A stretch of 64,000 nucleotides of DNA from Bacillus fonticola (GCF_012955605.1 NZ_CP052135.1:2182711-2246710), one strand, 5' to 3'. Shown: positions 48,089-58,382, numbered from the stretch's first letter. The notes: generated by a model not told the origin, from the sequence alone. Translations and numbers: made by a program.

Positions 48089-48118
48089 TAGTATTTCCTA
48101 GGAAGATGGGGATTAAAC
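48089..48118 (-). promoter_or_regulatory. Candidate sigma-F promoter of lonB
   Basis: GTTTA, 15 bases, GGAAATACTA on the minus strand. The -10 fits GGNRANANTW at every position and the -35 fits GYWTA; forespore expression of lonB in B. subtilis agrees. Confidence 0.7.
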
Positions 48119-48211
48119 TCTTAATAGGAAGATATGAGGGTGTTCTGAAGGTAAGGAAGATGAAGTGAATGAAATTTGTGCTTCGTAAGATCGACCAAGC
48201 ACCCACAAAAA

Positions 48212-48244
48212 TAACCGCATCCCTAAAGATACAGGATGCGGTTA
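48212..48244 (-). terminator. Terminator after clpX
   Basis: Eleven-bp perfect stem TAACCGCATCC / GGATGCGGTTA with a 10-base loop and TTTTTGT on the minus strand. Confidence 0.8.
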
Positions 48245-48254
48245 AAAATGTTGT

Positions 48255-49523
48255 TTACGCAGATGTTTTTTCTTCTTTCGTGATCACTTGACCGTCTTGT
48301 GTAACAAGGGTAGGATGACCACTGCTTTCCACAGTTGCTTTCGTGATAATACACTTCTGGATGTCGTCACGGCTCGGTAAATCAAACATGACGTCCAGCA
48401 TAATGGACTCAATAATAGAACGTAAGCCACGTGCACCCGTTTTTCGCTCAATTGCCTTTTGTGCAATGGCAAGAAGCGCGTCCTCTTCAAACTCAAGCTC
48501 TACGTGATCAAGCTCCATCATTTTTTGGTATTGTTTGATGAGCGCATTTTTCGGCTTTGTCAAAATTTCAATCAGTGCATCTTCATCAAGAGTTTCTAGG
48601 CTCGAGATAACGGGAAGACGACCAATGAACTCTGGAATAAGTCCGAATTTTAATAAGTCTTCTGGCAACACTTTCGTCAACAATGACTTTGTTTCTTCGC
48701 CAGCTTGTGTTTTTTGATCTGAACCAAATCCAATCACCTTTTGACCAAGGCGACGTTTAATGATTTGTTCGATGCCATCAAAGGCTCCACCACAAATGAA
48801 CAATATATTGCTCGTATCGATTTGGATGAATTCTTGATGAGGATGCTTACGACCACCTTGTGGAGGTACACTCGCAACAGTACCCTCAAGAATTTTCAAA
48901 AGCGCTTGTTGAACACCTTCACCAGACACATCACGTGTAATGGATGGGTTTTCAGACTTTCGGGCTACTTTATCAATTTCATCAATGTAAATAATCCCTT
49001 TTTCTGCTTTTTCCACATCGTAATCAGCTGCCTGAATCAGTTTGAGCAAAATATTTTCTACATCTTCCCCAACGTATCCAGCCTCTGTTAAAGAGGTTGC
49101 ATCGGCAATAGCAAACGGTACATTTAAAATACGCGCTAACGTTTGAGCAAGTAAGGTTTTCCCGCTCCCAGTTGGTCCAATAAGCGCGATATTACTTTTT
49201 GCTAGCTCCACTTCATCTACTTTGCTGTTCGAATTGATTCGCTTGTAGTGGTTATATACAGCAACAGCAAGTGACTTCTTGGCTTGTTCTTGGCCAATTA
49301 CATAATCCCCCAAGATTTCACGGATTTCCCGTGGTTTAGGAACTTCTTTAAATTCTACTTCTTCATCAGTACCAAGCTCTTCTTCCACAATTTCTGTACA
49401 AAGCTCAATACATTCGTCACAAATATATACACCTGGACCCGCTACAAGCTTACGTACTTGATCTTGTGTCTTACCACAGAAGGAGCACTTCAATTGGCCC
49501 TTCTCATCGTTAAATTTAAACAA
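48255..49523 (-). CDS. clpX: ClpX, ATPase subunit of ClpXP
   Basis: Unfolds proteins and feeds them to ClpP. The 422-residue protein has the N-terminal zinc domain (CSFCGKTQ from Cys13; [10 protein letters not shown]), Walker [24 protein letters not shown] pore loop, the [18 protein letters not shown] region, and the IGF loop (VIGFG) that docks on ClpP. Own unit between tig and lonB. Confidence 0.97.
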   Translation of the reverse strand: MFKFNDEKGQLKCSFCGKTQDQVRKLVAGPGVYICDECIELCTEIVEEELGTDEEVEFKEVPKPREIREILGDYVIGQEQAKKSLAVAVYNHYKRINSNSKVDEVELAKSNIALIGPTGSGKTLLAQTLARILNVPFAIADATSLTEAGYVGEDVENILLKLIQAADYDVEKAEKGIIYIDEIDKVARKSENPSITRDVSGEGVQQALLKILEGTVASVPPQGGRKHPHQEFIQIDTSNILFICGGAFDGIEQIIKRRLGQKVIGFGSDQKTQAGEETKSLLTKVLPEDLLKFGLIPEFIGRLPVISSLETLDEDALIEILTKPKNALIKQYQKMMELDHVELEFEEDALLAIAQKAIERKTGARGLRSIIESIMLDVMFDLPSRDDIQKCIITKATVESSGHPTLVTQDGQVITKEEKTSA

Positions 49524-49841
49524 ATCTGTTCACCCCTTTTACAGCGTTCGACAGTTTTCACATTCAATAAGGAAGCCACGGCGGCATATTGGTGTCCTAT
49601 TCCTTTACACAACACATACCTACTCACATCTTGTGAGTCGCTAGAGCCACTTGCCTTTTTGGAATTCAACTGGATTTTATGTAGTGAGATTGTAACACAT
49701 TCTCACAAAAATGCGAGAAAAAACACTTATGGTATAGGCTCGTAATGCTCCAGCGTCCCATGAATGCATGTTCTTAATTTCTAGACCGTACCGTATGTAC
49801 AAGAAAGGCACGAACGAGTCGCGCCTTTTCTCTACTTATTA
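49524..49841. other. clpX-tig gap with candidate clpX promoter and tig terminator
   Basis: No gene is visible. On the minus strand TGTTACAAT (extended -10, 49689-49697) is the best promoter candidate for clpX, leaving a leader of about 160 bases. The left end holds the tig terminator: stem AAAAGGCGCGA / TCGTGCCTTT (49803-49832). Confidence 0.5.
49803..49832 (-). terminator. Terminator after tig
   Basis: Stem AAAGGCGCGA / TTCGTGCCTTT with a short loop and CTT(G) following on the minus strand; T-run is poor. Confidence 0.6.
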
Positions 49842-51128
49842 TTATGCAACAGTTTTGCTGTTTTCCACAAGAAAATCGACTGCCTTCTTGATTTTTAACT
49901 CTTCTTTCAGACCGTCAAGCTGTCCACCAAGGGCTTGAGCAATTTGCTCTTTTTCGAGGTTGTATTGTTTTGCCATTTCTTCAAGTTCAGCATCTACGTC
50001 TTCATCAGTTACTACTAGGTTCTCTTGAATGGCTACTGCTTCAAGCGTCAAATTAAAAAGTACACGTTTTTTCGCATCTTCTGCCATTTGTTGCTTCAAG
50101 TCTTTTTCTTCTTGACCAGAGAACTGGAAGTACATATCAAGGGTCATCCCTTGCGCTTGTAGACGTTGTTCGAACTCTTGAAGCATGCGCCCTGTTTCGT
50201 TATCGATCATCGCTTCTGGAATGTCTACCTGTGTGTTTTCTGCAGCTTTTTCCACTACAGCATCGCGAATGGCTTGCTCTGCAGCTTGTTTCTTTTCTTC
50301 TAATAGGCGCTCACTGATTTTAGCTTTAAGTGCATCCAACGTCTCTACTTCTTCGTCCACGTCTTTAGCAAACTCATCATCCAACTCAGGAAGCTCTTTG
50401 CCTTTTACTTCGTGAATTTTCACTTTGAACACAGCTTCTTTTCCAGCAAGCTCAGCAGCGTGATACTCCTCTGGGAATGTTACCGTTACGTCTTTTTCTT
50501 CCTCAGCTTTTACGCCTACCAACTGCTCTTCAAAGCCAGGGATGAACGTATTGGATCCAAGTTCGATTGAATAATTATCCGCTTGTCCACCTTCAAACGC
50601 TTCACCGTCTACGAATCCTTCGAAGTCCAAAACAACGGTATCGCCTTCAACAGCAGCATCTTCTTTCACAGCAAGTTCGGCTTGATTTTGTTGCAAAGTT
50701 TCGAGTTCTGCTTGTACATCTTCATCGGATACGTCTGTATCTTGTTTTTCCACTTCGAGCCCTTTATATTCACCGAGAGTTGCTTCTGGCTTCACAATTA
50801 CCTTCGCTGTGAAGATAAGCTCTTTGCCTTTTTCCATTTGGTCAAGGTCAATTTCAGGTTGAGATACAGGTGAAATACCTGCTTCCTCAACAGCTTTAGC
50901 ATATGCATCTGGCAGAATGACATCAAGCGCATCTTGATAAAGAGATTCTACTCCAAAACGCTTGTCAAACATTTGGCGTGGCATTTTTCCTTTACGGAAA
51001 CCTGGAACATTAATTTGTTGAACCACTTTTTTAAAGGCCTGGTCTAATCCTTTGTTCACAGTATCCACATCTACTGTAACCGTTAATACACCTTCGTTAC
51101 CTTCTTGTTTTTCCCATTTAACTGACAT
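49842..51128 (-). CDS. tig: Trigger factor
   Basis: Ribosome-bound chaperone with prolyl isomerase activity. The 428-residue protein has the ribosome-binding signature [17 protein letters not shown] (near residue 42), a FKBP-type domain (about 160-245, [20 protein letters not shown]) and the helical C-terminal domain. ATG at 51128 after GGAGGG was preferred to an upstream start that adds six residues. Confidence 0.97.
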   Translation of the reverse strand: MSVKWEKQEGNEGVLTVTVDVDTVNKGLDQAFKKVVQQINVPGFRKGKMPRQMFDKRFGVESLYQDALDVILPDAYAKAVEEAGISPVSQPEIDLDQMEKGKELIFTAKVIVKPEATLGEYKGLEVEKQDTDVSDEDVQAELETLQQNQAELAVKEDAAVEGDTVVLDFEGFVDGEAFEGGQADNYSIELGSNTFIPGFEEQLVGVKAEEEKDVTVTFPEEYHAAELAGKEAVFKVKIHEVKGKELPELDDEFAKDVDEEVETLDALKAKISERLLEEKKQAAEQAIRDAVVEKAAENTQVDIPEAMIDNETGRMLQEFEQRLQAQGMTLDMYFQFSGQEEKDLKQQMAEDAKKRVLFNLTLEAVAIQENLVVTDEDVDAELEEMAKQYNLEKEQIAQALGGQLDGLKEELKIKKAVDFLVENSKTVA

Positions 51129-51271
51129 CAAATTCCCTCCAACCAATCTATTGACGCATTATTTACTCACTGTTTAATTGTTTTCTCGGTACGTCACACA
51201 CGTTTTAATGGTACCGATCCACCACATTTCTGCATAGGTGACTACATAAGCCATCTGCTTCAAACCACTCT

Positions 51272-51299
51272 ATTATAACATAGACAAATGGGCTTTCAA
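51272..51299 (-). promoter_or_regulatory. Promoter of tig
   Basis: TTGAAA, 16 bases, TATAAT on the minus strand; leader of about 135 bases. Confidence 0.7.
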
Positions 51300-51320
51300 C
51301 TGTTTTCCCATATACACTCT

Positions 51321-52313
51321 TTACAAGTGAGGGGGTTGCATTTCTTCTAAACTTTGAATTCGCTCAAATACAGGTTCAAGATGGTCGTAAGGAATCGGAC
51401 AGCGCTTTTTCCATTCTTGAACTTGCTCTTCCTGTCCGAGCCACTCGCTTGCCTGTATCATGTAAGCATATGCCCATTTGCTAGCGTTTGAGGTAGGTGT
51501 AGTAAAAGGGTACAATAAAAAAAAGTGACGCTCGACCATAGCTTGAATGGAAGTGTACAAGGTGGGATCTTCGTCTTCTACCACACTCGCTAAGAGAGTC
51601 AGTACTTCCTCTTTAAACGCCCAGTCTTGAGCCGTTGGTAAGCTCATTGCACTACCAGTGAACGTCTCCCCAAACTTGCATACTGTGACAGACGCATTTA
51701 CCTCTTGTTCCTTTAATGCATGGAGCATAAGCGTTTTTGTAAAGGGATGGGTATCTTCGCTTGCTAAATAACGTTTAATTCTTGGGAGCTCTGGTCGAAT
51801 ATTTTCATGGAATAGTCTCGACCAATCTGTCCATTCTTCTTGTTGAGGTAGCAACACGTCCTCCACAATTTCTTCAATAAACTCTCCTTCATGACGAACC
51901 CGATCGCAAAGTTGAAGCACTCTTTGCAACCGATTGTACTGCTCTGCAGGAATTTGGTCTCCCTCTTCTTCAAACAGCATGCGTAACACGTCGTATGCTG
52001 TGTCATATTTTCGCTCCTGAATCAAAAAGGTCACATACAATTCCATAACAGTGAAGTAATGACCTAGACCACGCTTCATCATCTCTTCGCAAAGTACAAC
52101 ACCTTTTTGTGAATGATGAAGCTCCATATAACATGCAAGCAAACTAAAATACACTTCTTCGTGACACGAATCCATCTCTATTGCTTGCTCATAAAGATCG
52201 ACAGCCTCTTCAAATTCTTGTTCTTTCAACCGCTCTTTCCCAAGGGCTATGTACCGTTCCTGTAATCGTGGAATAGGGATCACGTTTCGCTTCTTATTTT
52301 CATTATCCTTCAA
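51321..52313 (-). CDS. ysoA: TPR-repeat protein YsoA
   Basis: Protein of about 330 residues with tetratricopeptide motifs near the N-terminus (KERLKEQEFEEAVDLYEQAI, EVYFSLLACYMELHHSQKGV) and a long helical remainder. Function is unknown; TPRs suggest protein contacts. The open frame runs on upstream through the tRNA-Arg gene on the other strand, so the true start must be downstream of it. TTG codons at 52337 and 52313 are candidates; neither has an ideal binding site (GGGGA and AAGGAAAG). Position between tig and the tRNA matches ysoA. Confidence 0.75.
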   Translation of the reverse strand: MKDNENKKRNVIPIPRLQERYIALGKERLKEQEFEEAVDLYEQAIEMDSCHEEVYFSLLACYMELHHSQKGVVLCEEMMKRGLGHYFTVMELYVTFLIQERKYDTAYDVLRMLFEEEGDQIPAEQYNRLQRVLQLCDRVRHEGEFIEEIVEDVLLPQQEEWTDWSRLFHENIRPELPRIKRYLASEDTHPFTKTLMLHALKEQEVNASVTVCKFGETFTGSAMSLPTAQDWAFKEEVLTLLASVVEDEDPTLYTSIQAMVERHFFLLYPFTTPTSNASKWAYAYMIQASEWLGQEEQVQEWKKRCPIPYDHLEPVFERIQSLEEMQPPHL

Positions 52314-52424
52314 AACGGTTCGCTCGCTTTCCTTCAAATCCCCTACAGTGTAGCATGTGCTTTGAACGGAAAACAAACAGAGGTTGATTGTTAGTGTGGT
52401 GGAAGAACTTTCATTAGAAAATGG

Positions 52425-52453
52425 TTGACATTGGGTTGATGAGTTTCTATAAT
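52425..52453 (+). promoter_or_regulatory. Promoter of tRNA-Arg
   Basis: Consensus TTGACA, 17 bases, TATAAT, 28 bases upstream of the tRNA. Confidence 0.9.
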
Positions 52454-52480
52454 AAGATTTGTCTCTGTGATACGTTTTGT

Positions 52481-52554
<74 letters not shown>

Positions 52555-52558
52555 TAGT

Positions 52559-52589
52559 AAAAACTGCCTTCTTTTGAGGCAGTTTTTTT
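52559..52589 (+). terminator. Terminator of tRNA-Arg
   Basis: Stem AAAAACTGCCT / AGGCAGTTTTTTT directly after the tRNA; the A-run side faces ysnB, which ends at 52622. Confidence 0.9.
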
Positions 52590-52621
52590 ATTTATTCATA
52601 TAAAATTAACACAGAATAACA

Positions 52622-53125
52622 TTATGTCCGCGAAAAGGAGAATTTCCCCACATCACCGCTTGGGTATTCTTTCGCCTGAATGAATACCGTATCTTCAGTC
52701 ACATCTCCAAGAATATAGGTGCATTCTTTACGTCCTCTGGGTAATCGCACACTACCCGGGTTTAAAAACACCGTTCCATTATTTTCCTCACAGCCAAGCT
52801 CGTGAGAATGGCCAAAACAAGCGATATCCGCGCCCACTTCTTTCGCTTTTATGCCTAAAGGAGTCAATGTTGTTTTCACTTGATGCTGATGACCATGCAC
52901 AACTAAAAATGTAACCCCGGCTACTTCTACGGTTACGAGATTCGGCAAACGCCCGTCCATGTCACAATTCCCTCGCACAACCTGAAATTGCTCTAACACG
53001 GGGTCGTCTGAAGAAAGTTCACTATCCCCACAGTGAATATACAAATCTAACCCCGGATGTCGCTCCAATAAAGTGACAAGCTCTTCTTTACTTGCATGGC
53101 TATCACTCACTACGAGAAAATTCAT
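52622..53125 (-). CDS. ysnB: YsnB/YfcE-type metallophosphoesterase
   Basis: Small calcineurin-like phosphodiesterase, 167 residues. Metal-binding motifs are complete: [31 protein letters not shown] and FGHSHEL. The natural substrate is unknown. The start is ATG 53125 after GAGGTGG; it overlaps the end of ysnA by more than 20 bases, so translation is coupled. Confidence 0.93.
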   Translation of the reverse strand: MNFLVVSDSHASKEELVTLLERHPGLDLYIHCGDSELSSDDPVLEQFQVVRGNCDMDGRLPNLVTVEVAGVTFLVVHGHQHQVKTTLTPLGIKAKEVGADIACFGHSHELGCEENNGTVFLNPGSVRLPRGRKECTYILGDVTEDTVFIQAKEYPSGDVGKFSFSRT

Positions 53126-53735
53126 CACTCTCCACCTCTTTCATCCATGAACCTAACACCGTTTCCAGCTTTTTCATCGCATTAGCTCGATGACTCCACC
53201 GCTGCTTTTGTTCAGAAGATAGTTCCGCAAACGTGGCACCTTCCTCTTCAAAAAAGAAGATAGGATCGTAGCCGAAGCCATTTGCTCCTCTTTTTTCGTG
53301 AAGTATGCGACCGTGTACTGTACCCATTACTGTACGTGCCTTAAACCCTGGAAAAGCGACCGCTAAACAACATACAAAAAGTGCGGTTCTTTCCGCATCC
53401 GGCACTTCCCGCAGTTCTTGTAATACTTTTTCAATGTTCGATTCATCACTTTTTTCCTCGCCTGCATAACGAGCCGAATACACACCAGGCTTGCCTCCAA
53501 GAGCGTCTATACAAAGTCCTGAATCATCAGCAATGGTCATCATTCCAAAGTGATTTGCGGCAGCTTCTGCTTTTAAACTGGCATTTTCTTCAAAGGTATC
53601 GCCAGTCTCTTCAACATCAAAATCGTCCGACACGTCTTGTAATGTCAGCACTTCATAATGAAAACGCGCAAAAAGAGTTTGGAACTCTTTTGCTTTCCCT
53701 CTATTGTTTGTTGCTAACAGGAGGCGCCCACTCAT
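53103..53735 (-). CDS. ysnA: dITP/XTP pyrophosphatase
   Basis: House-cleaning enzyme that removes dITP, XTP and related nucleotides (RdgB/HAM1 family). The 210-residue protein has [49 protein letters not shown] and GFGYDPIF. Between rph and ysnB, overlapping both. Confidence 0.95.
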   Translation of the reverse strand: MSGRLLLATNNRGKAKEFQTLFARFHYEVLTLQDVSDDFDVEETGDTFEENASLKAEAAANHFGMMTIADDSGLCIDALGGKPGVYSARYAGEEKSDESNIEKVLQELREVPDAERTALFVCCLAVAFPGFKARTVMGTVHGRILHEKRGANGFGYDPIFFFEEEGATFAELSSEQKQRWSHRANAMKKLETVLGSWMKEVESDEFSRSE

Positions 53736-54487
53736 GATGGGTCGCCTTGTTGGATTTTATTTGCTATAGTGCCTAGCACTGTTTTTTGTACGTCCATTAA
53801 GTTGGTGATTGCTCCTTTAGCTAACTGGAGCATTTGTTGTAATTCTTCTGACGAAAACGTTGCCTCTTCACCTGTCCCTTGCAGTTCTACAAACTGCCCT
53901 GTTCCTGTCATGACCACATTCATATCTACAAGAGCAGCAGCATCCTCCTTGTACGGCAAGTCAACCGCAGGACCCACTGAAGGGAGCACACCAACACTTG
54001 TCGCAGCCAGGTAATCCTTCAAAGGAAATTTCTTTAGCGAAGCGTTTTTTTGTAGCTTGTCCAATGCGAATGCCAATGCGACAAATGCCCCTGTAATGCT
54101 CGCTGTACGAGTTCCTCCATCCGCTTGAATGACATCACAATCCAACCAAATCGTACGTTCACCAATTGCATCTAAATCGACAACAGCACGCAAAGAACGT
54201 CCGATCAATCGTTGAATTTCCATCGTTCTACCCGACACTTTTCCCTTCGACGATTCTCGAATGTTTCGCGTTGTCGTCGCTCTTGGAAGCATTGCGTATT
54301 CTGCAGATATCCAGCCTTTTCCTTGTCCTCTCATAAAAGGAGGAACACGCTCCTCGATAGAAGCTGCGCAAATGACTTTCGTATTGCCAACTGTAATTAA
54401 GCACGAACCTTCTGGGTGCATGATGTAATGAGGTTCGATATGTACTGAGCGCGACTCTTCACAAGTGCGTCCGTCTTCTCTCGTCAC
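53732..54487 (-). CDS. rph: Ribonuclease PH
   Basis: Phosphate-dependent 3'-exoribonuclease that trims tRNA precursors. The 251-residue protein has the RPH core: [20 protein letters not shown], the [19 protein letters not shown] segment, and [21 protein letters not shown] start 8 bases after AGGAGG. Overlaps ysnA by 4 bases. Confidence 0.97.
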   Translation of the reverse strand: MTREDGRTCEESRSVHIEPHYIMHPEGSCLITVGNTKVICAASIEERVPPFMRGQGKGWISAEYAMLPRATTTRNIRESSKGKVSGRTMEIQRLIGRSLRAVVDLDAIGERTIWLDCDVIQADGGTRTASITGAFVALAFALDKLQKNASLKKFPLKDYLAATSVGVLPSVGPAVDLPYKEDAAALVDMNVVMTGTGQFVELQGTGEEATFSSEELQQMLQLAKGAITNLMDVQKTVLGTIANKIQQGDPS

Positions 54488-54605
54488 AAAAAACGTCCTC
54501 CTGTCAAACCAGTATCATTTATTTTGTCATGCTAGCTTAGTACGTCTTTACTAACATGTACTAACAAATATTTCCTATGTACGACTAGTAAAAATCACCA
54601 AAAGC

Positions 54606-54635
54606 AAAGACAAGCTGCTGAAGCAACTTGTCTTT
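54606..54635 (-). terminator. Terminator after gerM
   Basis: Thirteen-base arms AAAGACAAGTTGC / GCAGCTTGTCTTT with a 4-base loop and GCTTTTGG after it on the minus strand. Confidence 0.75.
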
Positions 54636-54657
54636 ACCAGTATAGCAATATGTTGTT

Positions 54658-55740
54658 TTACACGCCACTTGTGTTGACATTCTCTGGACGAGAGACAGGT
54701 TCTGCCACAGATTCGCCATTTTCATTCACAAATTCTGACTCTCCTGCTACTTGAATAGAAACTTCTTTAATACTCTTTTGCTCTGTTAGAGAAAGAACGA
54801 TACTTTGAAGCATACGGCTGGATAGCACTCCCTCTTCATTTCCAGCAAGAAGGGCTTCGTTAAAGTTCAACGTCACAAGACCATCTTCTACAATCGGCGC
54901 TTCTACTAATTCAACATCTGTTAAAAACTCAGAAACGAGGTTTGAACTTGTATACGCAGGTCCCTCTACTAATTTTGCAATGGTAGCAGTAACCGGGTCT
55001 AGACTTTTATCAATGCGAGTAGTGACTGGGACTTGATAGTACTGGCCTTCGTCATTTTGTCCTAGGTAGTACACGGTAACTTGACTCGTGCCGGTGATGT
55101 CTGCGAAGCTTCTACTGTCTAAGTTAATTCCGTCAGCACGTGACATGCCGGCATCGTCAAGCGGGAAGCTGGCTACAGGCATTTCTGTCTGCTCGTTTCC
55201 ATTGACAGTAAATTTCACACGGTCAATAGAGTCAAACTCTGTTAACGTCCACGTAACCGCTTGAACGATCCGTTTCTCATCTTCTTCCATGTACTGAGTG
55301 AACTCTGTCGAAAAGTCTACCGTTGCTACACCTTCGTTTACATCGATAGAGGAGACAGTTCCTTCTGGAAGGACCGCACGAAACCCTTCAGGTAACTCTT
55401 GTGTAATAGGACCACCTGCTACAAGATAATCAAGAGCTTGTTGTGCGACGCTATTCGTGATCGGCATTTCTACTGTTTGTGGAACCACAAATCCATCGTT
55501 ATCAATTAAGTATAAAGTTTGAAGGGTTGTATCTGCTGCCTCTCCCTCTTGATCTGCACCTTCTTCTTCTCCAGGATTTCCAGCGTCCCACTCTTGCAGC
55601 ACTTCTTCTTCATCTGTATATGTCACATCCTGAGGGGGATCGACTTGTGCTTGTTCCTCCCCTCCAAAAAGCCCACAACCACTCAACAGTAAGCTGGAAG
55701 CAATCAATGTCACGACTACAGTCTGTTTCTTCTTAGACAT
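54658..55740 (-). CDS. gerM: GerM germination/sporulation lipoprotein
   Basis: Lipoprotein needed for normal engulfment and germination; in B. subtilis it helps anchor the SpoIIIA-SpoIIQ complex. The 360-residue protein has a lipoprotein signal with lipobox LLSGC (Cys22), an acidic linker, and two GerMN domains (about residues 75-190 and 215-330; the motif EGVATVDFSTEF is mirrored by DGLVTLNFNEAL). ATG at 55740, 8 bases after GGAGGG, was chosen over ATG 55746, which is too close. Confidence 0.94.
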   Translation of the reverse strand: MSKKKQTVVVTLIASSLLLSGCGLFGGEEQAQVDPPQDVTYTDEEEVLQEWDAGNPGEEEGADQEGEAADTTLQTLYLIDNDGFVVPQTVEMPITNSVAQQALDYLVAGGPITQELPEGFRAVLPEGTVSSIDVNEGVATVDFSTEFTQYMEEDEKRIVQAVTWTLTEFDSIDRVKFTVNGNEQTEMPVASFPLDDAGMSRADGINLDSRSFADITGTSQVTVYYLGQNDEGQYYQVPVTTRIDKSLDPVTATIAKLVEGPAYTSSNLVSEFLTDVELVEAPIVEDGLVTLNFNEALLAGNEEGVLSSRMLQSIVLSLTEQKSIKEVSIQVAGESEFVNENGESVAEPVSRPENVNTSGV

Positions 55741-55864
55741 CCTCATATCCCTCCTAGGACAGTTTGTACTACTATGTATACGAGCCTTTTCTCGTTTTAG
55801 ACCATACAATCTTTAGTGGAGATAGAAGAATTACCAATGTAGGTTGACTTCATGACAAAATAAA

Positions 55865-55896
55865 AGAAGCCACCTCTGAATTGTAAAGTGGCTTCT
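55865..55896 (-). terminator. Terminator after racE
   Basis: Stem AGAAGCCAC / GTGGCTTCT with TTTTATTTT on the minus strand. Confidence 0.85.
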
Positions 55897-55903
55897 CAAT
55901 ATT

Positions 55904-56719
55904 TTAATAGCGATCTAACGAAACTGGCCTAATCATTCTGTTGTGTGGAGGTAACCAGTTATCGAGAATGGTCTCGAAAAGCTCTATGGAACCGGTCGTG
56001 TAAAACGTATGTCCTTTGTGGTTGTCCGTATTAGCGACAATCCCGCGATCATAAAGAACAAGGGAGGTTTCACGCGCTGTCTCTTCCCCAGAGCTAATAA
56101 TGGACACGTGGTCACCCATCGTTCTTTGGATAAGCGGCTCTAGTAAAGGGTAATGCGTACAGCCTAAAATAAGCGTATCGAGTTCAATTGTTACCAGTGG
56201 TTGCAAAGTTTCTTGCACAATTTGACGGGCTATTTCTCCCTCATACGCATTGCTCTCTACGAGGGGCACAAACTTTGGACATGCGAGGGGGGACACTTGT
56301 ACACCTCGATGGATAGACTGCAAGGCCCGTGTGTATGCACCGCTTTTGACGGTGCCTTCTGTTCCAATGACACCAATTCGACGTGTGCGTGACATATTTA
56401 TAGCTGCGCGTGCTCCCGGGTGAACAACACCAATTACAGGAATCGGTAGCTTTGCCCGGAGATCATCAAGCGCCACAGCAGTTGCAGTATTGCAGGCAAT
56501 AATTAACAACTTACTATTTTGGTCCATCAAAAAGTGCGCCATTTGCCAAGTGAAATGACGTACTTCTTCTGAATGACGAGGACCATACGGACAGCGAGCC
56601 GCATCTCCCACATAACAAATTGTCTCATGTGGTAATTGGCGCATAACTTCACTCGCTACAGTAAGTCCTCCGACACCAGAATCCATAATCCCAATTGGTT
56701 GGTTACCCAATCGCCTCAC
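55904..56719 (-). CDS. racE: Glutamate racemase RacE/MurI
   Basis: Makes D-glutamate for peptidoglycan. The 271-residue protein has IMDSGVGGLTV, CPYGPR, and the two catalytic cysteines in IIACNTATAVA (Cys76) and LILGCTHYPLL. GTG start overlaps the stop of the MarR gene (GTGA), which implies coupling. Confidence 0.96.
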   Translation of the reverse strand: MRRLGNQPIGIMDSGVGGLTVASEVMRQLPHETICYVGDAARCPYGPRHSEEVRHFTWQMAHFLMDQNSKLLIIACNTATAVALDDLRAKLPIPVIGVVHPGARAAINMSRTRRIGVIGTEGTVKSGAYTRALQSIHRGVQVSPLACPKFVPLVESNAYEGEIARQIVQETLQPLVTIELDTLILGCTHYPLLEPLIQRTMGDHVSIISSGEETARETSLVLYDRGIVANTDNHKGHTFYTTGSIELFETILDNWLPPHNRMIRPVSLDRY

Positions 56720-57168
56720 TCTTTCATGTCTTGATGTAACTTCATTAGTTGCTTTTCTAGTGAGCGAACTTCTCCTTCTGAAAAGTCATGTAACACTTCT
56801 TCTAAGTAAGCTTGCCGTTTTTGAATCACTTCATTAATGATACGTTCACCTTCGCTTAATAAGTGGATGCGCACCACCCTACGATCACTTGGATTTTTCA
56901 CGCGTTCAACTAGATGACTTTTTTCCATCCGATCAATTAGATCTGTCGTTGTACTACAAGCGAGGAACATTTTATTAGAGAGCTCTCCAATGGTCATATC
57001 CCCTTCTTCAAATAACCATTGCAGGGCAACAAATTGTGGCGGAGTGATTGTGTAGTTAGAAAGGATTTCCCTACCCTTTTGTTTAATGATTCCAGAAATA
57101 TATCTTAGCTCTTTTTCAATAGTGGCGACGACTAGTTTTACATCACGAACTTCCATGTCGTTCGTCAA
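56716..57168 (-). CDS. ysmB: MarR-family regulator YsmB
   Basis: Winged-helix regulator of 150 residues: MTIGELSNKMFLACSTTTDL is the recognition helix region, followed by the wing VKNPSDRRVVRIHLLSEGE. Target unknown; co-transcription with racE suggests a link to wall precursor supply, but that is inference. TTG start 9 bases after AAGGGAG; the first ATG in frame is too far from any binding site. Confidence 0.9.
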   Translation of the reverse strand: MTNDMEVRDVKLVVATIEKELRYISGIIKQKGREILSNYTITPPQFVALQWLFEEGDMTIGELSNKMFLACSTTTDLIDRMEKSHLVERVKNPSDRRVVRIHLLSEGERIINEVIQKRQAYLEEVLHDFSEGEVRSLEKQLMKLHQDMKE

Positions 57169-57249
57169 TAAGATTCACTCCCTTAGACCAATTGGCCATG
57201 TTTCTCTTATTTTCTACTGTTTCGCTTCTAATTTCAACAATAAAGCATT

Positions 57250-57284
57250 AAAAACCGGTCTTCTTTAAAAAAGGACCGGTTTTT
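57250..57284 (-). terminator. Terminator after gerE
   Basis: Eleven-bp stem AAAAACCGGTC / GACCGGTTTTT with TTTTAATG following on the minus strand; also A/T symmetric. Confidence 0.85.
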
Positions 57285-57386
57285 ATATGTGTATGGATAG
57301 ACAACACTACCCACAAAAACGCCCCCACAGACTTTAGTTCCTCAAAAAAATACCGTCCTAGGTTGACGTTTTTTCTAAATTTCGAA

Positions 57387-57611
57387 TTACAGCTGTAGTT
57401 CTCCCATGCGAAGAAGCTCGACCACTGCTTGTGAACGGCCTTTTACTCCTAGTTTTTGCATCGCATTGGAGATGTGATTTCGAACTGTTTTTTCACTAAT
57501 AAACAATTCTTTTGCGATGTCCTTTGTTGTTTTGTCTTGGACTAACAATTCAAAGACTTCTCTTTCCCGTTTTGTTAAAAGTGGCTTATGAGTAAATTCA
57601 TTCTCCTTCAA
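57387..57611 (-). CDS. gerE: GerE, late mother-cell transcription factor
   Basis: LuxR-type regulator acting with sigma-K on coat genes. With a TTG start at 57611 (9 bases after AAGGAGGG) the product is 74 residues, the same length as B. subtilis GerE, and nearly identical in the helix-turn-helix: KPLLTKREREVFELLVQDKT, ELFISEKTVRNHISNAMQKL, GVKGRSQAVVELLRMGELQL. An in-frame ATG 21 codons upstream is poorer and its extra residues resemble nothing in the family. Confidence 0.97.
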   Translation of the reverse strand: MKENEFTHKPLLTKREREVFELLVQDKTTKDIAKELFISEKTVRNHISNAMQKLGVKGRSQAVVELLRMGELQL

Positions 57612-57676
57612 CGACGATAACCCTCCTTGCCTCAAAGCGCTACTGAACTGTGGGATGGGTGTAAGTTTAGTCATGT

Positions 57677-57704
57677 TATCATATGTGACGACACGCGCTG
57701 TAGT
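57677..57704 (-). promoter_or_regulatory. Candidate sigma-K promoter of gerE
   Basis: AC, 17 bases, CATATGATA on the minus strand: an exact fit to AC-N17-CATANNNTA, 66 bases before the TTG start. gerE is read by sigma-K in B. subtilis. Confidence 0.75.
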
Positions 57705-57758
57705 GACACTATAAGGGTAAGCGAATAGAGAAAGTCGTGAAAATGTGTTCTTGTCCCA

Positions 57759-58211
57759 CTAATTTGATTGGGTTTGAAGCAAACAATCCCTTGCAAAATT
57801 TGACCACGGCACACTTTTACCTGTATGCTTTGAAACCTGAACCATCGTCCCTCGACCCGTATACGCAACAGTTCCGTCTACTTTAGTTACTAAATATTGC
57901 ATGTCAACACTCGAAGTTCCAATCTTGGCCACCTTCACGCCAACTTGTAGTTGATCGCCAAAATATACTTGAGTAAAATAATCACACTGCAAATCCGCAA
58001 CTACAGGAATACAGTCAGACTGGCTCCACTCATCCATAAGGCCAATGGACTGTAAATACGCGATACGTACTTCTTCATAATATGTAAACGGCACTGTGTT
58101 GTTCACGTGTCCATACATATCCGTTTCGGAAAAGCGAACAGCTATCGGAATTTGAAAGGAAAATGAAGATGTGTATGCTTCTAAGTCATGAATATAGGGT
58201 GCTCTTGCCAT
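57759..58211 (-). CDS. ysmA: Acyl-CoA thioesterase, 4-hydroxybenzoyl-CoA thioesterase family (YsmA)
   Basis: Hot-dog fold thioesterase of 150 residues. The family signature is RFSETDMYGHVNNTVPFTYY, with the catalytic Asp/Glu region near residue 30 and the tyrosine-rich helix YYEEVRIAYL. Substrate unknown. ATG 58211, seven bases after AGGAGG, was preferred to an upstream start adding 17 residues. Confidence 0.9.
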   Translation of the reverse strand: MARAPYIHDLEAYTSSFSFQIPIAVRFSETDMYGHVNNTVPFTYYEEVRIAYLQSIGLMDEWSQSDCIPVVADLQCDYFTQVYFGDQLQVGVKVAKIGTSSVDMQYLVTKVDGTVAYTGRGTMVQVSKHTGKSVPWSNFARDCLLQTQSN

Positions 58212-58348
58212 TATGTCTCCTCCTATCAAAGGTGAATGAATGTTCATTCGGTTTCCTTTCATTGTAATGGAATTGGGACAGAAGGGGAAGAAGAAACGTG
58301 GAGTAAATGACTAGGATGCGATACGTGAGCATGCGTGAAAATGAGAAA

Positions 58349-58382
58349 TAAAAAGCCCTACGGAGATTTCTCTCTATAGGAC
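58349..58382 (-). terminator. Terminator downstream of the broken HEPN gene
   Basis: Stem GTCCTATAGAGA / TCTCCGTAGGGC round a GAAA tetraloop, then TTTTTATTT on the minus strand. It shares its core and flanks with the hairpin at 58811-58839. Confidence 0.85.
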
